Shown here: positions 26,918 to 35,646 of the stretch, piece by piece
Layout of the letters: every line of letters begins with the position of its first letter
Position numbering within the stretch: position 1 is the first letter of the stretch
From: Oligoflexia bacterium
GTDB lineage: Bacteria; Bdellovibrionota; UBA1018
DNA: 64,000 nt
Assembly: GCA_023701205.1 (NCBI GenBank)
Contig: JAMPXJ010000004.1
Location: forward strand, 62,001-126,000
Reading direction: 5' to 3'
Made by a program: the position numbers and the translations under genes
Notes under the pieces: generated by a model
Told to the model about the DNA's origin: nothing
The model's input: the letters and a program-made list of their open reading frames with translations, nothing else
Databases searched by the model: none

Positions 26918-27403
26918 TCAGGTCGCGCGTTCGATCAAGCTTTTGGATCGGCCGCGCGGTCGGCCCGCCGCGAGCAGCCGGGCTTCCCATCCGCGCATGA
27001 CGGCCGCGTCGCGGGCGCCCGTTTCGTGATCCAGCCCAAGCAGATGCAGCACGCCGTGAACGAGCAGCACCTCGAGCTCCTTTTCGGGCGCGTGCCTCTC
27101 CTCGCGCGCCTGGCGCCGGAGCACCGGCAGGCAGATGACGAGATCGCCCAGGAACCCCTGATCGCGGAAAGGAGCGGGCGCGGGAAAGCTCAGGATATCC
27201 GTCATTCCGCGTTTGCTCCGGTACCTCCCGTTGAGCCGAGCCATCTCGGCGCCGCCGATCAGGTGCACCTCCGCGTGCCAGACGGCGCCCCGGCCTCCGG
27301 GCCCGCGCTTGCGCAAGGAGGGGTTCGCGCGCGCGCGCTCGAGGAGCGCGGCGGTGGTTTTCCGGGCCAGCGGGAGGAGTTCGGACTTGCGTTTCTGCCT
27401 CAT
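26918..27403 (-). CDS. ybeY: Endoribonuclease YbeY
   Basis: 161 residues from the ATG at 27403, which has AGGGAG upstream; the open frame continues much further upstream but only as antisense of mazG. The zinc-binding signature HGVLHLLGLDHE (H-x3-H-x5-H) is intact, preceded by RYRSKRGMTDILSFP, also conserved. YbeY is a single-strand-specific RNase for 16S rRNA 3'-end maturation and ribosome quality control. Its placement before prfB groups two translation genes in one short operon. Confidence 0.92.
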   Translation of the reverse strand: MRQKRKSELLPLARKTTAALLERARANPSLRKRGPGGRGAVWHAEVHLIGGAEMARLNGRYRSKRGMTDILSFPAPAPFRDQGFLGDLVICLPVLRRQAREERHAPEKELEVLLVHGVLHLLGLDHETGARDAAVMRGWEARLLAAGRPRGRSKSLIERAT

Positions 27404-27481
27404 GCTCCCTGAGATACCGCCAATTCCCCGGGCGCGTCCAGCACATTGCCCGCTCCCCTTCCCCATGCTACATCCCGAAGA

Positions 27482-28369
27482 ATGCCTCAGAATCCCGCAC
27501 CGACCACCGACCTGACCCCGCTCGCGCAGCTGATCCAGACCGTGCACCGCCTCCGGGCCCCCGGCGGCTGCCCCTGGGATCGCGCGCAAACCCATCAATC
27601 GCTCCGGCAATACCTGATCGAGGAGTCGCATGAGGTGCTGGACGTGCTCGACCGCATCCATTCTCCCGCGGACCTCGGGAACGAGTCGCTGCGCAACGCC
27701 TTTCGCGAGGAGCTCGGCGACGTGCTCATGCAGGTGGTGCTGCACGCGGAGATGACCCGCGAGGCCGGGCATTTCGACTTCCTCGACGTGGCGCGCACGC
27801 TCAACGAGAAGCTCATCCGCCGCCATCCGCATGTCTTTGGCGAGGTGAAGGCGACGGACGCCGACTCGGCGTTCGCGAGCTGGGAGAAGCAGAAAGCCCA
27901 GGAAAAAGCCGCGAAGCCCGACGCCAGCACGCTCGATGGGTTGCCGAGATCCCTCCCGGCGCTCCAGCGCACGGCGCGCGTGATCGAGAAGGTCACGAAG
28001 GTGGGCTTCCAGTGGAACGACATGACTGGCCCGCTCGCCAAGCTCGAGGAGGAGCTCGCCGAGCTCAAGGCCGAGGTGCTGAAACTCGAGAAGAACCGCG
28101 AGGACGAGTCCCTCCGCCGCAAGCTCGAGCATGAGCTCGGGGACGTGCTCTTCAGCGTCTGCAACGTGGGCTACCTCATGAAGGCCAATCCCGAGGACGC
28201 GCTCCGGGGAACGCTCGGGCGCTTCGAGCGCCGCTTCCGGCACGTCGAGCGGCGGCTGCGCGAGCAGGGCAAGCTCCCTGAGCAGTCCACGCTCGAGGAG
28301 ATGGACCGCTACTGGGATGAGGCCAAGGCGCTCGAGCGCGCGCAAGAGAACCGGGGAAAGCCGGCCTGA
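27482..28369 (+). CDS. mazG: MazG-like nucleoside triphosphate pyrophosphohydrolase
   Basis: 295 residues from ATG 27482. Two all-alpha MazG domains are visible: the first with GGCPWDRAQTHQSLRQYLIE and REELGDVLMQVVLHAEM (EExxxE/ExxD Mg2+ sites), the second with KLEEELAELKAEV and HELGDVLFSVCNVG. MazG hydrolyses NTPs to NMP and pyrophosphate and lowers aberrant nucleotides and, in some species, (p)ppGpp. The TGA overlaps the ATG of coaE as TGATG or ATGA-like coupling. The start codon has a weak ribosome site. Confidence 0.92.
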   Translation: MPQNPAPTTDLTPLAQLIQTVHRLRAPGGCPWDRAQTHQSLRQYLIEESHEVLDVLDRIHSPADLGNESLRNAFREELGDVLMQVVLHAEMTREAGHFDFLDVARTLNEKLIRRHPHVFGEVKATDADSAFASWEKQKAQEKAAKPDASTLDGLPRSLPALQRTARVIEKVTKVGFQWNDMTGPLAKLEEELAELKAEVLKLEKNREDESLRRKLEHELGDVLFSVCNVGYLMKANPEDALRGTLGRFERRFRHVERRLREQGKLPEQSTLEEMDRYWDEAKALERAQENRGKPA

Positions 28370-28995
28370 TGGAAGCGGCGAACGCCCAGCCCGGATTCGT
28401 CGTCTGGGGCCTTACCGGCGGCATCGCCTCCGGTAAATCCGCCGCCGCGCGGTTTTTCGAGCAAGAGGGCATCCCCGTCATCGACGCCGACCAGATCTCG
28501 CGCGAGCTGAGCCGCGAGGGCGGGCCGGCGCATCCCCTGATCGTGCAGCGTTTCGGGACCGGCGATCGCGCAAAGCTTCGCGAGGCCATCTTCGCCGATC
28601 CCAAGGCGCGCCGCGATCTCGAGGCGATCCTCCATCCGCTCATCCAGATGGAAAGCCTGCGGCAGATGAAGGCGCTGGCCGAAAAATGGGCGCCCAAGCA
28701 CGCGCTTCCGGGCCACCCGCTCCCGATCCTGTATGAAGCGGCGCTGCTCGTGGAAACCGGGCGCTACAGGACCCTCAAGGGCCTGATCGTCGTCGAGGCC
28801 CCTCGGGAGCTGCGGATCGAGCGGCTCATCGGGCGCGACGGCGGCTCGCGTCCGCTTGCGGAAAAGATCCTGGGCGCGCAGGCGAGCGACGAAGCCCGTC
28901 GGCAGGCCGCCACCTATCTTCTGGAAAACTCGGGCTCGCTCGAGCTTCTGCACGAGCAGGTCCGCTCGCTCGCCCGGAAGCTTCTTTCGGGCTGA
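28369..28995 (+). CDS. coaE: Dephospho-CoA kinase
   Basis: 208 residues. The P-loop GLTGGIASGKSAAA is at residues 14-27, followed by GIPVIDADQISRELS, the standard CoaE substrate region, and ILYEAALLVETG. It phosphorylates dephospho-CoA, the last step of CoA synthesis, in the cytoplasm. The start codon shares a base with the mazG stop, so the two are co-translated. Confidence 0.93.
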   Translation: MEAANAQPGFVVWGLTGGIASGKSAAARFFEQEGIPVIDADQISRELSREGGPAHPLIVQRFGTGDRAKLREAIFADPKARRDLEAILHPLIQMESLRQMKALAEKWAPKHALPGHPLPILYEAALLVETGRYRTLKGLIVVEAPRELRIERLIGRDGGSRPLAEKILGAQASDEARRQAATYLLENSGSLELLHEQVRSLARKLLSG

Positions 28996-29008
28996 AGCTT
29001 CGCTTGAA

Positions 29009-29040
29009 AAGCCGCTTGCGCATTCAGGCGGCTTCCTTTT
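29009..29040 (+). terminator. Terminator after coaE
   Basis: AAGCCGC pairs with GCGGCTT across a 12-base loop and is followed by CCTTTTT. It overlaps the last codons of the convergent cupin gene, so the two genes share the 3' region. Confidence 0.5.
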
Positions 29041-29425
29041 TCTCGGCGGGCTTCTCGACCGGCTTGGCATACTCGGCGAAGCCCGTCACGTCGATGAGCT
29101 CGCAGCCGACGCTCCCCTCGACCCACGCATCGTGGCCGGGCGGAATGCGGAACGCATCCCCGGCCTTGATCGTGAACTCCCCGCCGTCGTTCATGCGGAT
29201 CCGCATCTCGCCTTTCACGCAGTAGCCGGTGTGCGAGGCCTCGCAGCTTTCCGTCTGAGCCAAGGGCTTGACGTCGTTCGACCATTTCCAGCCAGGCTCG
29301 AAGATGCCGTGGCCGATGGAGGACCCGTCCTCGAAGAACAGGACCTCCAGGCGGCCCTTGCTCTTGAACTGACGTATTTCATCCGGTTTTTCGAAGCTCT
29401 TGTTGTATGTCTTGAGATCTTTCAT
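29024..29425 (-). CDS. Small cupin-domain protein
   Basis: 133 residues from ATG 29425, which follows GTGGGGTGAG; the frame is open further upstream but without a site. Cupin motif 1 is seen as CEASHTGYCVKGEMRIRM and motif 2 as GDAFRIPPGHDAWVEG; motif 1 has one of the usual histidines and a Glu, so metal binding is plausible but not certain. Single-domain cupins of this kind are often enzymes on small molecules or sensors. Lysine/Glu-rich C-terminus. It stands alone. Confidence 0.75.
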   Translation of the reverse strand: MKDLKTYNKSFEKPDEIRQFKSKGRLEVLFFEDGSSIGHGIFEPGWKWSNDVKPLAQTESCEASHTGYCVKGEMRIRMNDGGEFTIKAGDAFRIPPGHDAWVEGSVGCELIDVTGFAEYAKPVEKPAEKKEAA

Positions 29426-29555
29426 TGTCTCACCCCACTGAGCTGTTTCCGAGCAAAGGACGCGCCACCGATAACGCGCCGCCTTTTCTTTTACAAAGCG
29501 AGAGCCGTCCCTTAAGCTTTTCAGATCAACCGAAAAGCTCCAAAGGAGATTCCCC

Positions 29556-30431
29556 GTGAAAAGGCGTTTCACGTCCCCTCTCGTTTCCTCGCCCGACCGG
29601 CCGGGCGCGCTTCCGGCCGCGGCGATCGTCCTCGCCCTGGCGGTATTGGCCGGCGGCTGCAATGTTTTCAAGTCCTTCGATTCGCCCGACGGCGATGCGC
29701 AGCTGCTCTCGGCCGCGCGCGCCTGCTTCGATCGCGGCGACCTGGAATGCGCGAAAACCCACTATCAAAACCTCTCGGCGGACTCGGCGGACTTCAGCGC
29801 CAGCGAGCAGGCCTACATCACCTTGCAGGAGCAGGGCATGGGCATGGACGCGTTCATGGAGTTCGTGGGGAACGGCGCTCAAGGCGAGGCGCTCACGACT
29901 CTGGGCGAGCAGCTTGCCGAAGCCGGTGCGGGAGAGAACAAGCGCCTGGCGATCCACGGCGCTTATCTCAAGAAGGATTCGGTGACCAGCGATGCTGAGC
30001 TGCAGGCGTTCGTGGAATTCCTGGGAGCCTTGGGCCTCCTCGCGGAGATCCTGGGCGAAGCGTCGGGAGCCGACGGGCTGCTTCAGAAGGGTGACATTGT
30101 CGCCACGCCATCTACCTGCAGCGCGGCTGGAGAGCTCGGCTGCGCGGCCACTCCCGCGTGCGACAATCCCGCCGGCGGGAAGATCACCTCGAGCGCCGGC
30201 GCTGACATCGCGACTACCGCACCAGCGGGCGCGAGCCCGAAGGCGGACCAGCTTTACTACTCGATTTCCCGCGCCTACGCCGCGCTTCAGCGAATGGCCC
30301 CCAGCGGGAAATTCTCCGATACGAGCGGCGGCTTCGCGTCGATCACGGACATCGGCGGCAAGCCCAGCGATAGCGCGCTGATCGACCGCTGCTTCCGCTG
30401 GCAACTCCTCAACTTCGGCATCGGCAGGTGA
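29556..30431 (+). CDS. Lipoprotein with TPR-like helix pairs
   Basis: GTG start with AGGAG seven bases upstream. Residues 1-35 are a signal ending LAGGC, so a lipoprotein. The region after it (AARACFDRGDLECAKTHYQ) looks like a TPR hairpin; the rest is helical, Ala/Gly-rich, with a cysteine-containing insert near residues 185-205. It is followed directly by an outer-membrane beta-barrel gene, so the pair may work together at the outer membrane. No family recognised. Confidence 0.7.
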   Translation: MKRRFTSPLVSSPDRPGALPAAAIVLALAVLAGGCNVFKSFDSPDGDAQLLSAARACFDRGDLECAKTHYQNLSADSADFSASEQAYITLQEQGMGMDAFMEFVGNGAQGEALTTLGEQLAEAGAGENKRLAIHGAYLKKDSVTSDAELQAFVEFLGALGLLAEILGEASGADGLLQKGDIVATPSTCSAAGELGCAATPACDNPAGGKITSSAGADIATTAPAGASPKADQLYYSISRAYAALQRMAPSGKFSDTSGGFASITDIGGKPSDSALIDRCFRWQLLNFGIGR

Positions 30432-30436
30432 TCCAG

Positions 30437-31552
30437 ATGAAAAAGAACATCGCAACCGCTGGCATTCTCGGCCTCACCGCGCTCTCGGGCTCCGCGCATT
30501 CCGCGTGGGGCATGGAGCAGATCATCCGTCCTTACCAGAGCGTCCGAAGCGCCGCGATGGGCGGCCTTCGCACCACGACCGGGAAATACGAGGAGAACTT
30601 CTTCGGCAACCCCGCTCGCATGCTGGCCAATCCCAAGAGCCGCGTGACGATCTTCGACTTCATGGCCGAGATCAACTCGGGCGTCATCGACAACATCGGC
30701 GAGCTGACCGACTCCTCCTCGTTCTACGGCGCGGTCGGCGCCACGGCCGGGACGAACAACCATGTCCGCTTGCAGATGACGTGGCCGTCCTTTTTCTTCC
30801 CGCTGCGCGGCGGGAAAAGCGCGCTCGGCGTCGGCCTGATCATGAGCATGCAGGGCGATCTGAACCTGCGGCGCTCCTACGAGCTCAAGCCGGACGTCCT
30901 GATGGATTTCGGCCCGGCCGTCACCTACGCCCAGAAGTTCCTCCCGAACGACGCGCTCGGCGTTGGCGTCACGATGCACGCCGCTTACCGCCTGCAGTCG
31001 GATATCAGCATCTTCGACCTCATCAAGGGCAAATCCTTCTCGGTGGACTCGAGCGGGAGCCAAGGGGCGCATATCGACTTCGATCTCGGCGCCACCTACC
31101 TCCTCCCGATCCAGCCGTTCAAGGAGATCGACTTCTCGGCCTCGGCGTCCGTGAACAACCTGCTGGGCGGGAATTACGCGAATCTGCCGGTAAGCCCGAT
31201 CCCCGGCATCGGCCTCAAGCCGCGGCCGCAACCGCGCACGCTGGGGCTCGGTCTCTCGCTCCACAAGGACGCGCACGGCCGGATGAAGGACACCACCGTC
31301 GCGCTCGAGGTCAACGACATCGGCAACAGCAACGGCGGCAGCTTCTATCGCCTGCTGCATCTGGGCGGCGAGACCCATTATGGCGTGCTCGCGCTCCGCG
31401 CGGGACTCAGCCAGGGTTACTTCGCCGGCGGCCTGGGCCTGAACCTGAAGGTCTTCAACCTCGATCTCGCGACCTATGGCGAGGAGATGACCCTGAATCC
31501 GGGCGGCATGGAAGACCGGCGGTATTCGCTCAAGCTGAGCTTCCAGATTTGA
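30437..31552 (+). CDS. Outer-membrane beta-barrel protein
   Basis: 371 residues. ATG at 30437 has AGGTGA upstream within the end of the preceding lipoprotein gene (six bases between). A signal peptide (GILGLTALSGSAHSAWG) is followed by VRSAAMGGLRTTTGKYEENF and a NPARM motif, like the PorV/FadL-type barrels, then many alternating strands. The final strand ends in RRYSLKLSFQI. Likely a transport or secretion-linked barrel; the substrate is unknown. The 3' end overlaps the convergent chemotaxis gene by 23 bases. Confidence 0.7.
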   Translation: MKKNIATAGILGLTALSGSAHSAWGMEQIIRPYQSVRSAAMGGLRTTTGKYEENFFGNPARMLANPKSRVTIFDFMAEINSGVIDNIGELTDSSSFYGAVGATAGTNNHVRLQMTWPSFFFPLRGGKSALGVGLIMSMQGDLNLRRSYELKPDVLMDFGPAVTYAQKFLPNDALGVGVTMHAAYRLQSDISIFDLIKGKSFSVDSSGSQGAHIDFDLGATYLLPIQPFKEIDFSASASVNNLLGGNYANLPVSPIPGIGLKPRPQPRTLGLGLSLHKDAHGRMKDTTVALEVNDIGNSNGGSFYRLLHLGGETHYGVLALRAGLSQGYFAGGLGLNLKVFNLDLATYGEEMTLNPGGMEDRRYSLKLSFQI

Positions 31553-33119
31553 TTCCGGCTTCGACGCCAGCGAGCTTCCCGGCGAGCCTCGCGCCGCGGG
31601 AGCCTTCGGCGAACCCGAACACCAGCTGATTCAGCTCGTGGACGGATTGCCGCAGCTCATCGGAGGTCTGCCGCAGCTCGTGCCGCACCTTGGAGAGCCG
31701 GTCGGCGGCCTTGGCGTTCTCCCGGGTCATCCCGTTCATCTCCTGGAACGCGCGGTTGTTCTCGCCGATCCCCAGCTCCTGCTGCGTCGAGGCGGTCCGC
31801 ATGGCCTCGACCATCGGCGTGAGCTGGCGGATGCTCTCATTGATCCGGTTGAAGACATCGAGGCAGCGCGCCGAAATCTCCTCGGCCGCGCCGATCTTGC
31901 CCTGGATGCTCTTGATCGTCGAGGTGGCGCGGTCCCGGCTCTGATCAAGAAGCTTGCGGATCTGCTCGGCCGCCTTGCCGCTGGTGTCGGCCAGGCTCCC
32001 CACCTCGTCGGCGACGACCGCGAAGCCCTTGCCGTGCTGGCCCGCGCGCGCGGCCTCGATGGCGGCATTGAAGGAAAGGAGCTGCGTCTTGAAGACGATC
32101 TCGTGGATGATCGCGGTCTTCTTCTCGACCTCGCCGATGATCTCGTTGATCGCGCCGAGCTCGGCGTTGGCGTCGGCGATCCCTTCCATCGCGACACTGA
32201 GCTCGCCGATGACCGAAAGGCCCTGGTTGGAATTCTCCTCGACCGTCTGCGCGTACTGCAGGGTCTTCTCGGCGCTCATCACCGAAGAGGCCACCATCGA
32301 GGAGATCTCGACCATTCCGGAGATGGCCTCCTGCAGCTGGTTGGCCTGCTCCACCACGCGCGAGGAGAGGTCGCTTCCGGTGCTGTCCATCTCCCCGGCG
32401 ACCTGGCCCAGCGCCTGCGCGGCCTGACCGAGGCCGCTCGACATCCGGCCGATCATCCGCGCGATGCGCAGGACGAAACGCGCGGCCAGGAGCGCGGCGA
32501 GGACGCTCAGGAGCGCGGCTCCCGCGAATACGCTATCGATCCGGCGCTGCAGGCGGCGCGCGCCGAGCTGCCGTTCCTGCGCGATCTCGGCTTCGGCGGC
32601 CAGGCTCTTCTGCACGAGCAGGCCCAGGCTACGCGCGGAATCCGCGACGTTCCCGAGCGAGGCGCGCAGCTCGGCCTTCGGCGCCTTGCCGCCCTGGAGG
32701 TCTGAAAGAATCTTCCCGATGATCTCCTTGCTGGGCTCCCATTCGCGCTGGATCTGCTCGTAGAGGCGCTTCTGGTCCTCTCGGAGCGCATTTTCCACGG
32801 AATAGCTGATCAGGCTCTGATCGAGGAAGTCGAGATTCGCCTCGAGCTCGAGCGCTTTCTCGCGCGAGAGGGCGCGCCCGCCCTCGTGCAGCGCCAGCAG
32901 CCGGAAGAGCTCGGCCGAGACCTCGGAGTTCTTCAGCGCTGCCTTCATCAGCCACTGGCTCGCGGCGCTCCGCTGCTGAAGCTCATGAAGCGCGCGATTG
33001 CTCGAGACGAGCGCGGTCCGGCTGAAGATCCCGATGAACCAGCCCAGAGTCAAAAGCAGCAGGACCGCGAAGAGGAGCTTGTGCTTCAGCGGAAGAACGG
33101 AACGTCGATTGCGGCCCAT
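31530..33119 (-). CDS. Methyl-accepting chemotaxis protein
   Basis: 529 residues with GAGGAG upstream of the ATG. One membrane segment at about 14-34 and another at about 195-215 frame a helical periplasmic sensor domain of roughly 160 residues (4HB-like). The cytoplasmic signalling tip is canonical (FNAAIEAARAGQHGKGFAVV, then ADEVGSLADTSGKAAEQI). No clear HAMP domain is visible between the second membrane segment and the signalling helices. There is no CheR/CheB-docking pentapeptide at the C-terminus. Its position beside the flagellar block suggests it controls motility. Confidence 0.9.
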   Translation of the reverse strand: MGRNRRSVLPLKHKLLFAVLLLLTLGWFIGIFSRTALVSSNRALHELQQRSAASQWLMKAALKNSEVSAELFRLLALHEGGRALSREKALELEANLDFLDQSLISYSVENALREDQKRLYEQIQREWEPSKEIIGKILSDLQGGKAPKAELRASLGNVADSARSLGLLVQKSLAAEAEIAQERQLGARRLQRRIDSVFAGAALLSVLAALLAARFVLRIARMIGRMSSGLGQAAQALGQVAGEMDSTGSDLSSRVVEQANQLQEAISGMVEISSMVASSVMSAEKTLQYAQTVEENSNQGLSVIGELSVAMEGIADANAELGAINEIIGEVEKKTAIIHEIVFKTQLLSFNAAIEAARAGQHGKGFAVVADEVGSLADTSGKAAEQIRKLLDQSRDRATSTIKSIQGKIGAAEEISARCLDVFNRINESIRQLTPMVEAMRTASTQQELGIGENNRAFQEMNGMTRENAKAADRLSKVRHELRQTSDELRQSVHELNQLVFGFAEGSRGARLAGKLAGVEAGIKSGSSA

Positions 33120-33225
33120 AGGGATCTCCTCGGATGCATTTCGTTGATTTCATTATAAATTTGATGACTGTTAAGGCCCAGTAAAATAAATTGTCTTCCC
33201 TTCTGCTGCGCTGCATAATAGTTCC

Positions 33226-33666
33226 ATGTGGCAAGCTCCGAATCAGCGGATCCGCTCGATCCAAAGCTCCAAGAAAAGACAGCAAGACCGTCTGCGCCGC
33301 CCGCTGCACATCAAGAGAGTGGGTGCCGAGCTCAAGGTTCTGGGCCAGGGGCCGCGCCAGGGCGCCGTGGCCGAGGCGCGAGTCATCCTCAACGACATCT
33401 CGCACGGCGGGATGGGCGTGTTCTCGAGCGTCCCGATCGTCGTAGGCCAGGAGATCGCGATCACCCTGCAGGAGCCCCGGCGCGTCTATCTGCGGGGACG
33501 GGTGGTCTGGTGCCAAGAGTACGACACCGAAAGCCCCATCATCTCCAAGAACCCCTTCTCCTACCGCATGGGCGTGGTGTTCCAGTTCCGCGACCGGCAG
33601 GAGGAACAGGCGGTCAAAGCCTTCTGCGAAGAGATCTTCCGCGAACACCTCTACAGCGCCGCCTGA
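33226..33666 (+). CDS. PilZ-domain protein
   Basis: 146 residues. The c-di-GMP-binding signature is present: the RxxxR-type RLRRPL near residue 24 and the NDISHGGMGVFS (DxSxxG) stretch near residue 58, followed by beta-strands (VYLRGRVVWCQEY, YRMGVVFQF) of the PilZ barrel. It should bind c-di-GMP and act on motility, fitting its place between a chemotaxis receptor and fliA. No good ribosome site is visible before the ATG; a TTTGAT/TAAAAT pair upstream may be its promoter. Confidence 0.88.
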   Translation: MWQAPNQRIRSIQSSKKRQQDRLRRPLHIKRVGAELKVLGQGPRQGAVAEARVILNDISHGGMGVFSSVPIVVGQEIAITLQEPRRVYLRGRVVWCQEYDTESPIISKNPFSYRMGVVFQFRDRQEEQAVKAFCEEIFREHLYSAA

Positions 33667-33699
33667 ACGACGACGACGCTGACGAACCGCTCCCGAGCC

Positions 33700-34716
33700 T
33701 TACCCGAAGACGGTCGCGAACTCGTCCCAGTGGGCCCGGAGCTTGGACTTGAGCCGCAACACCGCCTGGGTGTGGAGCTGGCTCACGCGTGACTCCGTCA
33801 CGTCCAGCACGCGGCCGATCTCCTTGAGGTTCAGGTCCTCGTAATAGTAGAGCGAGAGCACGAGCCGCTGCTTCTCGGGAAGATCCTGAATCGCCTGCGC
33901 GATGAGGCGCTTGATCGAGGCGACGTTCACCTCGCTGAAAGGCGTGGGGGCCTTGCTCCCCGACTCGCCGTAACCGTGCAGGCTCCGCTTGTCGGCCTTC
34001 GAGAAGTTCGAGATGTCGTCGTAGGAGAGAAGCGAGACGCTCCGGACCTGGTTGAGCAGGTCGTGGAAGTCGTTCTGGCTGATCCCCAGCTCCGTGCAGA
34101 CTTCCTCGTCGGTGGCCTGGCGGCCCTTCTGCTGCTCGATCTTGGCGTAGCAGCGCTCGAGGACCTTCGCCTTCTCACGCACCGAGCGCGGGACCCAGTC
34201 CTGCGCGCGCAGCTCGTCGAGGATGGCGCCCCGAATGCGGAATTCCGCGTAGGTCTTGAACTTGTTGTCGCGAGTGGCATCGTACTTCTCGATCGCGTCC
34301 ATCAGGCCGATCACGCCGGAGCTGATCAGGTCGTCGAGCTCGATGTTGGCCGGAAGCCGGGCCGCGATCTTCTGCGCGATGTATTTGATGAGCGGGGCAT
34401 ACTCGGACACGAGACGCTCGCGCGGGGCGTTCACCGGGCTGATGTCGCCGCGGACCAGCGCGTCCGTCTGCGCCTGCTCGCGGGCGAGCTCCTCGGCGAT
34501 CTCCTTCTGGATCGCGGCCTCCTCGCGCGCGGCCTCCTCGGCTTCGCGCACCGCCTCGACGGCGGCCTCGAGGCGCTCGAGCTCGGTGGGTTCCCCCTTC
34601 TTCTTCGAGCCGGCCCTGGTCGACGACTTCGCGGGCGAGGCGGCCGTGGCGGCCTTTCCCTTCGCCTTGGAGCTTTCGGACTCGCGGTACTTCTGGATTC
34701 CCTGATTCAGCCTCAT
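33700..34716 (-). CDS. fliA: Flagellar sigma factor FliA (sigma-28)
   Basis: 338 residues from ATG 34716 (GAGGTGA upstream, four-base overlap with the flhG stop). Region 2 is clear (DDLISSGVIGLMDAIEKYD and KFKTYAEFRIRGAILDELR), then region 3 and the region 4 helix-turn-helix (LNLKEIGRVLDVTESRVSQL). It directs RNA polymerase to late flagellar and chemotaxis promoters. The first ~105 residues are extra compared with the usual ~240: a basic Ser/Ala stretch, then a Glu/Ala helix (residues about 45-90) that should be a coiled coil. Confidence 0.93.
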   Translation of the reverse strand: MRLNQGIQKYRESESSKAKGKAATAASPAKSSTRAGSKKKGEPTELERLEAAVEAVREAEEAAREEAAIQKEIAEELAREQAQTDALVRGDISPVNAPRERLVSEYAPLIKYIAQKIAARLPANIELDDLISSGVIGLMDAIEKYDATRDNKFKTYAEFRIRGAILDELRAQDWVPRSVREKAKVLERCYAKIEQQKGRQATDEEVCTELGISQNDFHDLLNQVRSVSLLSYDDISNFSKADKRSLHGYGESGSKAPTPFSEVNVASIKRLIAQAIQDLPEKQRLVLSLYYYEDLNLKEIGRVLDVTESRVSQLHTQAVLRLKSKLRAHWDEFATVFG

Positions 34717-35624
34717 GCTTTCACCTCGCCGAGCAAGGTTCTCCAGAACCTTGCCGTGTTCCCTGGCTTGCCCTGTCCCGGTCCATCCTGAATCCGGTTC
34801 AGCGAGAGCCGCGAGCGAAACCGCCGCGACACCAGCTCCAACGCCGGCAGCGCCGGAGCCCCTGGATTCAAGTCTAACAGAATTTTCCGATTCATCACCG
34901 CTCGCGTGAAATTTTCGTCGTATCCGCAGTGACCCGCGTACTCGAGCTCCAGCCCGAGGAAACGGTCCACGACTTCCTTGAGCTTTTCGAAGACCAGGCG
35001 GGCCTCCGGCTCGTGCGTCACCCGGTTGACGATCACCTCGGCTCGTCGCACGCCCGAATGGCCCCGCAGGAGCTTGAGCAACCCGTACGCCTCGGCAATG
35101 GCCGCGGGCTCGGGCGTGACGACCACGACGCTGTCGTGGAACGGGCCATGGAAGCGCAGCACGCTCTCGCGCGTCCCCGCGCCCGAGTCGACGAGGACGA
35201 GATCCATCTCCCACGGACACGCCTCGAAGAGCGCGCTGACGCGCGCGTCACCCTTGGCTTCCAGCACGCCCGAGGAGGCGGGGAGCAGCCAGAGATTGGG
35301 CTCGAGCGCGACGAGGGCCTCGTCGAGCCCGGCGCGGCCTTCGAGCACCGCTCCGATCGTCGCCCGATGGCGCGCCTCGAAATGCCCGTCCAGGCCCGCG
35401 CGTTCGACATCGCCGTCCACGAGAAGGACGCGCGCGCCCGCGCGCGCGAGCAGCGCCCCGACATTGGCCACGAGGCTCGAGCGGCCCACCCCGCTCCTCC
35501 CGCTCGAGACGGTCATCACCCGCGCGGCCCGCGGGGCTGCGCGCGCCTCTTCCGCGAGACCCGCGCGATCGCGCATGAGCTTCCGGAGCGTGGCGGCCTG
35601 ATCTGTGGCGCATCCCTTTTCCAT
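34713..35624 (-). CDS. flhG: FlhG-like MinD-family ATPase with altered Walker A
   Basis: 303 residues. An N-terminal DQAATLRKLM segment matches the activator helix that FlhG uses to stimulate FlhF. The MinD/ParA fold follows: VLLVDGDVERAGLDG (Walker A' region), LDLVLVDSGAG (Walker B) and a NRV segment. FlhG sets flagellar number with FlhF. The deviant Walker A, normally GKGGVGK(T/S), reads SGRSGVGRSS (codons AGG and CGC), so both catalytic/signature lysines are arginines. It lies between flhF and fliA as usual. ATP binding may be impaired or specialised. Confidence 0.88.
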   Translation of the reverse strand: MEKGCATDQAATLRKLMRDRAGLAEEARAAPRAARVMTVSSGRSGVGRSSLVANVGALLARAGARVLLVDGDVERAGLDGHFEARHRATIGAVLEGRAGLDEALVALEPNLWLLPASSGVLEAKGDARVSALFEACPWEMDLVLVDSGAGTRESVLRFHGPFHDSVVVVTPEPAAIAEAYGLLKLLRGHSGVRRAEVIVNRVTHEPEARLVFEKLKEVVDRFLGLELEYAGHCGYDENFTRAVMNRKILLDLNPGAPALPALELVSRRFRSRLSLNRIQDGPGQGKPGNTARFWRTLLGEVKA

Positions 35625-35646
35625 GGCGACTCCCGTGGAGACCGGA

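Noticed and set aside
27404..28345. Long upstream extension of the ybeY frame
   Set aside because: It is antisense to mazG; the normal YbeY start at 27403 has a ribosome site and gives the usual length.
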